From JBFLVU01 sp037444825 (GTDB lineage Bacteria; Acidobacteriota; UBA4820; DSQY01), in NCBI GenBank assembly GCA_037444825.1, contig JBBILR010000002.1:62001-126000 (forward strand): 64,000 nucleotides of DNA, read 5' to 3'. Position numbers and translations under genes: made by a program. Positions 40,414 to 47,361 of this stretch are shown here, in pieces (the stretch's first letter is position 1; the number at the start of each line of letters is the position of its first letter). The notes beneath the pieces were generated by a model. That model made no database searches. It was not told the DNA's origin and saw only the letters and a program-made list of their open reading frames with translations.

Positions 40414-41847
40414 TCAGCCCCGGGACGTACCGTTCAGGGCGCTGCTCTTGTACCCGTAAAAACCGTAAACGAGGATGCCCACGCCGAGCCAGACGAGGAA
40501 CCGGAGCCACGTGACCAGCGGCAGGCTCGCCATGAGGTAAAGGCAGAGGGCGATGCCCGCCAGGGGCAGGACGGGCGACCACGGCGCCCGGAAGGGCCTG
40601 GGCTCGTCGGGCCGCGTCCGCCGCAACACCAGAACCCCCCCGCAGACGATGACGAAGGCGAAGAGGGTGCCGATGGAGCAGAGCTCCGCCACCACCGAGA
40701 TGGGGGTCAGGGCGGCGCTCAGGGCCACCACGAGTCCCGTGAGCCAGGTGGCCCGGTAGGGCGTCTGGAAGCGGGGGTGGACGGCGGAGACGGCGGGGGG
40801 CAGCAGGCCGTCCCGGGACATGGCGAAGAGGATCCGCGGCTGGCCCATGAGGAGCACCAGCAGGACGCTGGTGATCCCCGCCAGGGCCCCCACGCTCACC
40901 AGGGCGCTGGCCCAGGGCATCTTCAGCGTGTTCAGGACCAGGGCCACCGGGTCGGCCACGCCGAGCTGGGCGTAGGGCACCACGCCCGTCATGATGGCGG
41001 CCACCGCCATGTACAGGACGGTGGCGATGGCGAGGGAGGCCAGAATGCCGACGGGCATGTCCCGCTGCGGGTTCCGGGCCTCCTCGGCGGCGGTGCTCAC
41101 GGCGTCGAAGCCGATGTAGGCGAGGAAGACGATGGCCGCGGAGGTCATCACCCCCTTGAAGCCGAAGGGCAGGAAGGGGTGCCACAACGCCGGCTTGACG
41201 TGCCACACCGCCAGGGCGATGAAGACGAGGATGACGGCGATCTTCACCACCACCACCGTGAGGTTCACCCGGCTGCTCTCCTTGATGCCCCGGTAGAGCA
41301 GGTAGGTGATGGCCAGGACGACGAGGGCCGCCGGGAGGTCCATTCCCAGGGTGAAGGATCCCTGATCCGGGTGGGAGAGGCGGCTCCAGGCCGGGGCGGA
41401 GGCGAGGAAGGACGGGAGGGTGAGCCCCATCCCCTTGAGCAAGTTCTGCAGGTAGGCCGACCAGCCGATGGCCACGAGGCTGGCCCCCACCATGTACTCG
41501 AGGATCAGGTCCCACCCGATGACCCAGGCCAGGATCTCCCCCAGGCAGGCGTACCCGTAGGTGTAGGCGCTGCCCGAGACGGGGATCATGGCCGCCAGTT
41601 CGGCGTAGCAGAGGGCGGAGCAGGCGCAGGCCAGGGCGGCGATGGCGAAGGAGAGCACGATGCCGGGCCCGGAGTGGTGGGCGGCCTCCACCCCGGGCAG
41701 GACGAAGATGCCCACCCCGATGATGCAGCCGATGCCGATGGCGGTCAGTTCCAGCGGGCCCAGGACCTTCTTGAGGCGCCGGCCCTCCGCCTCCGTCTCC
41801 GCCTTCAGCCGGTCCAGCGGCTTGGTCCTCAGAAGCCCGTTGCCCAT
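40414..41847 (-). CDS. APC-superfamily amino acid permease
   Basis: 477 residues with 12 predicted TM segments. Signature of the family: LTAIGIGCIIGVGIFVLPG in TM1, SGSAYTYGYACLGEILAWVI in TM3, and FLAYIGFDAVSTAAEEARNP in TM6 with the following helix break. The central region resembles cationic or branched amino-acid transporters (YfnA/CAT-like). The substrate is not certain. The gene follows the RNase D-like gene by 37 bases on the same strand; a CATAAT box overlapping that gene's stop (41883-41888) may give it its own promoter. Confidence 0.93.
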   Translation of the reverse strand: MGNGLLRTKPLDRLKAETEAEGRRLKKVLGPLELTAIGIGCIIGVGIFVLPGVEAAHHSGPGIVLSFAIAALACACSALCYAELAAMIPVSGSAYTYGYACLGEILAWVIGWDLILEYMVGASLVAIGWSAYLQNLLKGMGLTLPSFLASAPAWSRLSHPDQGSFTLGMDLPAALVVLAITYLLYRGIKESSRVNLTVVVVKIAVILVFIALAVWHVKPALWHPFLPFGFKGVMTSAAIVFLAYIGFDAVSTAAEEARNPQRDMPVGILASLAIATVLYMAVAAIMTGVVPYAQLGVADPVALVLNTLKMPWASALVSVGALAGITSVLLVLLMGQPRILFAMSRDGLLPPAVSAVHPRFQTPYRATWLTGLVVALSAALTPISVVAELCSIGTLFAFVIVCGGVLVLRRTRPDEPRPFRAPWSPVLPLAGIALCLYLMASLPLVTWLRFLVWLGVGILVYGFYGYKSSALNGTSRG

Positions 41848-41884
41848 GGGCGCGCCCCTCCTTCCTCGTTCCGCTCCGGCTCCA

Positions 41885-42505
41885 TTATGCCCCGGGGCGG
41901 GGCTTTTGGCATAGGCGGGCGCGCAGTTCGAGGTACAGGGCCCGCCCCAGGTAGGCGTCGGTGGCGGCGTAGGCCACCTGGGCCGGGCTGAGGTCGTGCC
42001 GGGCCCAGTTGGTGGTCCGCTGGCCCTTGGCCACCCGGAGCCCCAGCGCCTCCTCCGCCAGGCCCCGAAGCCCCCGGGCCTTCAGTCCCGCCGCCTCCGC
42101 CATTTCCGCCAGCTCCACGAACCCCCGGGGCTCGAAGGGGGAGAAGTCCACCAGTTCCTTGACGTCCCGCCCCACGGCCACGCCGGCCTTGATCACGGCG
42201 GGGTCGCTCAGCAGGGCCTTCAGCCCCTCGGGGAGGCCCACCCGCCCCAGCTGGAAGAGGACCACGGCCTCCCGGCCCGCCAGTTGCACCAGGGCCGGAG
42301 GGTGCACCTCCCCCCGGCGGAAGGAGGGACGGGTCTCCGTGTCGAAGCCCAGCACCGATTCGCCTCGAAGAAGCTTGAGGGCCTCTCCCACGCGGGACGG
42401 ATCGGAGACCACCGCCACGGGGCCGTGCCACCGGGCCAGGGGAAGCTCCTCCCCGCTCCTCGAGGAAGCCTCCCGGGAAACCTGCGCTTCACGACCGGTC
42501 GTCAC
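41885..42505 (-). CDS. RNase D-like 3'-5' exonuclease (DEDDy)
   Basis: 206 residues from a GTG overlapping the NRDE stop (GTGA). Exo I LGFDTETRPSF supplies D and E, exo II is VGRDVKELVDF, and exo III is AYAATDAYLGRAL (Y and D). ALVQLAGREAVVLFQL is the usual first-strand continuation. There is no HRDC domain, so it is the short form, like eukaryotic WRN-exo-type proteins. It acts on RNA or DNA 3' ends; target unknown. Part of the pepE-NRDE-exonuclease unit. Confidence 0.9.
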   Translation of the reverse strand: MTTGREAQVSREASSRSGEELPLARWHGPVAVVSDPSRVGEALKLLRGESVLGFDTETRPSFRRGEVHPPALVQLAGREAVVLFQLGRVGLPEGLKALLSDPAVIKAGVAVGRDVKELVDFSPFEPRGFVELAEMAEAAGLKARGLRGLAEEALGLRVAKGQRTTNWARHDLSPAQVAYAATDAYLGRALYLELRARLCQKPRPGA

Positions 42506-43269
42506 GGGGCCTCCCTTCGAAAAGAAACCCGGACCTCCCGCCCCGCCCGCCCTTGGGGATCGTAGGGCCGCTCCACCCAGGTGACGCGCCCGTCGGCGCG
42601 CAGGACCACCACCGTGGAGGCCCGGGTGCCGTAGACCTCCGTTCTCGTGAAGATGGGGCTCAGGGCCCTCTCCGCCTCCAGGGGAAGGCCCGTGCGGGGA
42701 AGCTCCCCGTCGGCGGCCGGGGTGCGGTCGGCGAGGAGGGCGAGGAGCGACTCCTCCAAGTCCCCGTCTTTGCCTTCCAGGGCCTTTTCCAGGGCCTCGA
42801 GCCCCCGCCGCACCTTGGGCCAGGGGGAGTGGAGGACGCCGTTGCCGAAGCCGTGGAAGCCTGGCTTCAGGAAGCGGGTTCCCGGGGCCCGGTTGGAGAA
42901 GGCGGCCAGGCGGTCCCCGTCGAAGACCACGAGGTTGAAGCCGTTGTAGGGCGTTCCGTCCAGAGAACGGAGGAAGGCGCCGGCGTCGAGGCCGGATTCG
43001 AGGAACGCCTTCACCAGCCGGCCCCGGGAGGGGGCGGCGGGGTCGTGGCGGGAGGGCTCGCGGATGTTGGTGAGGCCCGCGAGGCGCCATCTCCGCGTGA
43101 TCCCCAGCCACGTCCCGCCCTGGCGGAGGTCCTTTCCCGCCAGGATGCCGTGGGGCCCCTCCCACCACGCCGAGGGGGCCGAGGGCCGGTCGTAGAACTC
43201 GTCCCGGTTCGCCGCCAGGACCAGCGTCAGGTCCGGGCGGGGGCGGTGGGCGAGAAGCAGGATGCACAT
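42502..43269 (-). CDS. NRDE-family protein (TANGO2 homologue)
   Basis: 255 residues. The N-terminal MCILLLAH (Cys2 as likely N-terminal nucleophile after Met removal) and the family's name-giving LAANRDEFYDRP are present, followed by ILAGKDLRQGGTWLGI, GRLVKAFLES and YNGFNLVVFDG. Eukaryotic TANGO2 has been linked to heme and lipid handling and the NTN-hydrolase-like fold suggests amidase activity. The bacterial role is not established. It is three bases downstream of pepE and overlaps the exonuclease gene. Confidence 0.93.
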   Translation of the reverse strand: MCILLLAHRPRPDLTLVLAANRDEFYDRPSAPSAWWEGPHGILAGKDLRQGGTWLGITRRWRLAGLTNIREPSRHDPAAPSRGRLVKAFLESGLDAGAFLRSLDGTPYNGFNLVVFDGDRLAAFSNRAPGTRFLKPGFHGFGNGVLHSPWPKVRRGLEALEKALEGKDGDLEESLLALLADRTPAADGELPRTGLPLEAERALSPIFTRTEVYGTRASTVVVLRADGRVTWVERPYDPQGRAGREVRVSFRREAP

Positions 43270-43272
43270 CGC

Positions 43273-43992
43273 TCAGGCGAGGAGGCCGGAAAGGACCGCG
43301 CCGGGGGCCAGTTCGAGGGCCTCCGCGGCGTGGCGGAAGAGGCGGGCCCCGTGGATTCCCTCCAGGAACAGCTCGGGGCCTTCCCGGCGCAGGAGGCTTC
43401 CCTCCCACAGTCCCACCACCGTGGCCTCGGGGTGGGCCTCCAGGAACTCCAGGATCCGCTCGTCCCGGGTCTCGCCGCCGTGGCCGGGCAGGCGGGCGTC
43501 GGTGTAGTGGGGGTTGATCTGGAAGGGGACCAGGCCCAGGGCGTCCAGCCCCTCCGGGTCCACGATGGGCATGTCGTTGGTGGTCATGATGGTGGGGCAG
43601 GCGACGTTGGCGCCGGCGCTCCAGCCCACGTAAGGCATTCCCTCCCACACCGCCTTCCGCGCCGACTCGAGGAGCCCCGACCTTCTCAGGAGCCTCAAGA
43701 GGTGAAAGGTGTTTCCCCCGCCCACCACCAGGGCCTCCGCCCGCCGGAGGGCCTTCGGGGGGTCCGGCACTTCGTGGGCGGCGGCCACCTCCACGCCGAT
43801 CTGGGCGAAGGCGGCCCGCACCTTGTCGGTGTAATCCTCCCAGGTGAGCCGGACCCCCGCGAAGGGGACGAAAAAGACCCTGCGGGCCGACCCCCCCAGA
43901 AACCGCTGGATGTGGGGAAGGGACCACCCGAGGTACGGTTCTTGAGGGTTCGTGGAATTGCTGAGCAGCAGCAGCCGGACCTTCGCGGCCAT
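43273..43992 (-). CDS. pepE: Dipeptidase E (alpha-aspartyl dipeptidase), peptidase S51
   Basis: 239 residues. PepE cleaves dipeptides with N-terminal aspartate. The nucleophile is Ser in YVGWSAGANVACP, and the other conserved blocks are LLLLSNSTNP, ALVVGGGNTFHLLRLL, NDMPIVDPEG and QINPHYTDARLPGHGGE. GGGAGG precedes the ATG. It starts the unit pepE-NRDE-exonuclease, with an amino-acid permease downstream. Confidence 0.94.
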   Translation of the reverse strand: MAAKVRLLLLSNSTNPQEPYLGWSLPHIQRFLGGSARRVFFVPFAGVRLTWEDYTDKVRAAFAQIGVEVAAAHEVPDPPKALRRAEALVVGGGNTFHLLRLLRRSGLLESARKAVWEGMPYVGWSAGANVACPTIMTTNDMPIVDPEGLDALGLVPFQINPHYTDARLPGHGGETRDERILEFLEAHPEATVVGLWEGSLLRREGPELFLEGIHGARLFRHAAEALELAPGAVLSGLLA

Positions 43993-44007
43993 GGCGCCTC
44001 CCTGCGT

Positions 44008-44016
44008 AGCATACCA
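44008..44016 (-). promoter_or_regulatory. Extended -10 (TGGTATGCT) of pepE
   Basis: Minus-strand TGG TATGCT, 15 bases before ATG 43992. The divergent gene at 44097 carries the identical nonamer on the other strand 55 bases away. Confidence 0.6.
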
Positions 44017-44038
44017 CGTCCGGCGGCCGAGGCCCCTT

Positions 44039-44070
44039 CGGAAGGGGAAAGGGGGAAGGCGGAAGGAAGT
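44039..44070. repeat. Purine-rich GGAAGGCGGAAGG run
   Basis: GGGGAAAGGGGGAAGGCGGAAGG, similar to the run at 37761-37830 and to the one before hemH. It sits between the two divergent -10 nonamers. Confidence 0.4.
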
Positions 44071-44078
44071 GGTATGCT
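44070..44078 (+). promoter_or_regulatory. Extended -10 (TGGTATGCT) of the response regulator-asparaginase gene
   Basis: TGG TATGCT 18 bases before the ATG at 44097; the short leader carries CGGAGAGAGG. Confidence 0.6.
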
Positions 44079-44096
44079 TGCCGGAGAGAGGCGGTC

Positions 44097-45728
44097 ATGG
44101 GGCGGACCTTCACGATTCTGTTCGTGGACGACGACCTGAGCGGCGTGGAGGACGTCCTCCGGGCCCACTTCGAGAAGCACCGCCCCGACTGGCGGTGCCT
44201 CTTCGCGGAAACCTTCGAGGAGGCGGTGACCCTTCTCGCCTCCGAAAGCCCCGACGCCGTGGTCCTGGACGTGGAACTCTCCCCGGGGGGAAGGGAGGGG
44301 ATCGAGCTCCTCTACCACGTGCGCCGGAGGTACCCCACCGTCCCCGTGGTGGTCCTCACGGGGATCCACGACGCCCGGGTGCTGCGGGAAGCCTTCGTCT
44401 CCGAGCGGGTCACCGAGGACCTCAAGGTGGAGGACGTGGACCCCGAGGCCTTCCTCTTCAAGGAAGAGATCCTGGGGGGCGACCGCCTGGACGTGCTGGA
44501 GTGGAAGATCGCCAAGGGGATGGAGAAGTACGGCCGGGTGCGGAGCGACGTGGGGATCCTCGTCACCCACGGCACCGACACCATGGCGTGGGGGCTCTGC
44601 TACCTGCGGTACGCCCTCAAGGGGCTCAAGGCCAACGTGGCCGTCACCGGGTCCCAGGTTCCCCTGGAGGGATACTTCTCCAGCTCGGACGCCCTGGGGA
44701 ACCTCAAGACGGCCCTCTACCTGCTCAACCGGCTGAGGCCTGCCCACCTCTTTGCCGTCTTCAACAACGGCCAGCGGGTCTTTTCGGGGCGCCTCACCAA
44801 GTACCGCAAATGGGACACCGACGCCTTCGAGGGGCGGCTGGCCGCCAGCGCCACCCCCGACGGCATCACCTCCGCCCGGAAGGATTGGGTCTTCATCCCG
44901 TACGAAGACCAGCGCCTTCAGGACCTGCACCTCATCCGCACCGGGGGCACCATCGAGTCCCAGCGTTCCGCCGCCGATTTCGGGGCCCTGAAGCCCACCG
45001 GGGACTTCGTCTGGAAGTACCTCAACGACCCCCTCTCGGGCTTCTTCGTCAACCCCCACCGCCACGACCTCTTCTCCCTGGACTCCTCCAACCTCTCCTG
45101 CGAGCATTGGGAGCGGGTGGCCCTGGAGATCGAGAAGATCGGCGTCGCCACCGCCGACACCCGCTTCGACACCACGGTGAAGCCGGTCTTCGCCAACCCC
45201 TTCTACACCACCGAGGACTACCACCGGCAGTTCGCCGCCGCCGGGTCGGCGGCCATCTTCTGCGGGTACGGCGGCGGGAACGCCAACATCTTGGAGGGTT
45301 CCCCCCACTCGGTCCTGCCGGCCCTGAAAAAGGCCGTGGCGGAGGGGAAGTTCGTGGCGGTGACCTCCCAGGTCCCCCTGGAGCCCTACGACGCCGACTA
45401 CGAGACCGGGCTCACGCTCCTGGAAGCGGGGGGGGTGCCCTGCGGCGACCTGCCCCTGGCCGACGCCCAGATGAAGCTGTCGTACATCCTGGGGCACCGG
45501 GAGGAGCTGGAGGAGGCGGCCCGGGAGTTCGGCATGGCCCCCTCCCTGCTGTGCACGGCGGCCTTTCTCTCCGGCGTGTCCATGCGCAAGGCCCTCAGCA
45601 TGGAGATCTTCCGGGGGCTGTTGGAGAAGCGGGGGACGCCCCTGCGCTTCCTGGCCGAGGACCCCTTCGTGGCGCGCCCCTTCGACCAGGCCATCCGGGC
45701 GGTGGCCCGGGCCTGCCAGAGCCTCTGA
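44097..45728 (+). CDS. Response regulator receiver fused to an asparaginase-like enzyme with permuted motif order
   Basis: 543 residues. Residues 1-125 are a complete receiver domain: acid pocket D11-D13, phospho-acceptor D58 (VVLDVE), T88 and K122. The rest is an L-asparaginase/glutaminase fold. In the family the order is TGGTI, DSS, HGTDT, K, then the C-terminal domain. Here HGTDT (158-162) and TGSQVP come first, then K235 in GRLTKY, then RTGGTIES (281-288, nucleophile T285) and LDSSNLS (S330), then the C-terminal domain from about 388 (CGYGGGNANILEGS). All five catalytic-type residues are retained (T160, D161, K235, T285, S330). It probably acts on an amide amino acid or related substrate, under phosphorelay control. 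No histidine kinase is adjacent. Confidence 0.88.
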   Translation: MGRTFTILFVDDDLSGVEDVLRAHFEKHRPDWRCLFAETFEEAVTLLASESPDAVVLDVELSPGGREGIELLYHVRRRYPTVPVVVLTGIHDARVLREAFVSERVTEDLKVEDVDPEAFLFKEEILGGDRLDVLEWKIAKGMEKYGRVRSDVGILVTHGTDTMAWGLCYLRYALKGLKANVAVTGSQVPLEGYFSSSDALGNLKTALYLLNRLRPAHLFAVFNNGQRVFSGRLTKYRKWDTDAFEGRLAASATPDGITSARKDWVFIPYEDQRLQDLHLIRTGGTIESQRSAADFGALKPTGDFVWKYLNDPLSGFFVNPHRHDLFSLDSSNLSCEHWERVALEIEKIGVATADTRFDTTVKPVFANPFYTTEDYHRQFAAAGSAAIFCGYGGGNANILEGSPHSVLPALKKAVAEGKFVAVTSQVPLEPYDADYETGLTLLEAGGVPCGDLPLADAQMKLSYILGHREELEEAAREFGMAPSLLCTAAFLSGVSMRKALSMEIFRGLLEKRGTPLRFLAEDPFVARPFDQAIRAVARACQSL

Positions 45729-45752
45729 GGGCCGGGGGGCCCGGTCCGCGGG

Positions 45753-46808
45753 CTACTCCCCCATCTCCTCCCGCTCCTGGCTGCTGAGGCGCACCAGGGC
45801 GGAGCGGTAGGGCCAGTCTTCGAGGAACCCCTCCTCCTTCAGGAGGGCGAGTTTGGCCCGGTGGTACTCCCAGTAGTCCTCCATGTCGAGGAGGTCCACC
45901 CGGTCGGCGGCCCGGACGATGGAGGCGAGGTAGGCGAGGATCCGCTGGCGGTCCCGCCGGGCCCACCAGGAGAGCGGCGGGGAGCGGAAGGGGGCGGCGC
46001 CGGTGTCCACCGTCACCGAGACGGTGACGAAGAGGGCGGAGAGAAGCAGGAGGAAGAGGGACGCGCCCAGGAGGCCCCAGGCCCATGGCCCGGCGGACCC
46101 CCGGCTTTGGAGCCCCGCCGAGGCGGCGGGTACGGCCAGGAGGGCGGCGAGGACCCCCGGGAAGAGGGTGGGCCAGGGGACGCGCCAGGCCAGGGAAATG
46201 GGGGCTCTCAGGGCGGTGAGGGCGTAGAACTCGCGCCTCCCGTAGCCCAAGGGCCCCTTTTCCTCGAAGACCACGCGGTCGTAGAGGAAGGAGGCCTCGA
46301 AGGACCGCCCCCGCGCGCTGAGGGAGAGGCGCGGAAGGCCCAACCCCTCCAGCGTGGCCTGGAGCGGGTAGCGGGAGCGCCCCACCTCCTCGAAAAGGGC
46401 CTCGAGAAAGCGGTCCAGGGAGCCCCCCCGGACGCCGTGGAGGACGGCCAGCTCCTGCCCCTGGAAATCGAAGAGGTGGACCGACTTGCGCCTCAGGCCC
46501 GCCCAGAAGAAGACCCACGCCACGGCCAGCAGGGCCCAGGGGAGCACGTAGGCCGCCAGGGGCCCCACCCCCAGCAGGGGGAGGAGCACCGCCGCCCCGG
46601 TGACGGCGGCCAGGGCCAGGGTCCGCGCCAGGGGGAAGGGGCTGAACGCGTTGTAGTCCCAGATCTCGTCGTAGTAGATGACGTCCCCGTGGACCTTGAG
46701 GCCCGCGGCGAAGTCCTCCCGCAGGAGCCCGTCGGGGGTGAGGGAGAAGACCGTCCAGGCTCCCGGGGGCCCTTCCTGTTCGTGGCGGGGGACGCGGTCA
46801 TCGGCCAC
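45753..46808 (-). CDS. Membrane protein of unknown function
   Basis: 351 residues from a GTG inside the last codons of lptE (11-base overlap). Residues about 50-95 form two TM helices and 200-265 form two more; a soluble segment of about 100 residues between them is rich in L/R/E (FLEALFEEVGRSRYPLQATL). The C-terminal 70 residues are charged and helical (IVRAADRVDLLDMEDYWEYH). No family is recognised. It is the last gene of leuS-lptE-this gene and is convergent with the asparaginase fusion. Confidence 0.7.
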   Translation of the reverse strand: MADDRVPRHEQEGPPGAWTVFSLTPDGLLREDFAAGLKVHGDVIYYDEIWDYNAFSPFPLARTLALAAVTGAAVLLPLLGVGPLAAYVLPWALLAVAWVFFWAGLRRKSVHLFDFQGQELAVLHGVRGGSLDRFLEALFEEVGRSRYPLQATLEGLGLPRLSLSARGRSFEASFLYDRVVFEEKGPLGYGRREFYALTALRAPISLAWRVPWPTLFPGVLAALLAVPAASAGLQSRGSAGPWAWGLLGASLFLLLLSALFVTVSVTVDTGAAPFRSPPLSWWARRDRQRILAYLASIVRAADRVDLLDMEDYWEYHRAKLALLKEEGFLEDWPYRSALVRLSSQEREEMGE

Positions 46809-47349
46809 CGCCGCCCTCCACCAGGGCCGAGACCAGGGCCCTCGCGAAGTCCCGGGCCACCTGCTCGTAGGCCACCACCTCCTCGGCGGCGAAGGTGGCC
46901 GGCGAGGAGGACCGGGCGTAGGTCTCGGTGAACCGGAAAGCCTGGGATTCGTAGAGGACGGTCCCCCTGGAGTCCGCCAGCCGGACTCTGACCCCGAGGG
47001 AGACCTGGTACCGGTTGGCACGTCCCGCCTCGTCGTAGGAGAGGGGAGCCACGTGGAAGCTCCGGATGGCGCCCGTCAGGACGGCGTCGGCCCCCTCCTT
47101 TTGCGACTGGACCCGCACCTTCAGACGCCGCGCCATCTCCTGCGTCACCGCCTCCGTCAATCGCTGGTCGAGCTGGACCACGGGGACCTGGCGCTCGAAG
47201 GGCAGGACGGCCACCGTCCGGATCCCCTCCGGCAGGTTGCCCGTCCCCAGGAGCCGGTAGCCGCAGGCGAGGGAGGCTCCCCCCAGGAGCAGGGCCCAGG
47301 CCGCCGCCCGCAGGAACGGCTTGGCGAGACGAAAGCGCAGGGGTCGCAC
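46798..47349 (-). CDS. lptE: LPS-assembly lipoprotein LptE
   Basis: 183 residues from a GTG 13 bases past the leuS stop. The signal peptide ends at the lipobox SLACGYRL (Cys29), and CGYRLLG is the standard LptE mature start. The body (LPEGIRTVAVLPFERQVPVV, then RLTEAVTQEMARRLKVRV) matches the LptE/RlpB family. LptE plugs the LptD barrel that inserts LPS into the outer membrane. The neighbouring leuS is a common genomic partner. It supports an LPS-bearing cell. Confidence 0.88.
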   Translation of the reverse strand: MRPLRFRLAKPFLRAAAWALLLGGASLACGYRLLGTGNLPEGIRTVAVLPFERQVPVVQLDQRLTEAVTQEMARRLKVRVQSQKEGADAVLTGAIRSFHVAPLSYDEAGRANRYQVSLGVRVRLADSRGTVLYESQAFRFTETYARSSSPATFAAEEVVAYEQVARDFARALVSALVEGGGGR

Positions 47350-47361
47350 GGGGGCCTCCTC

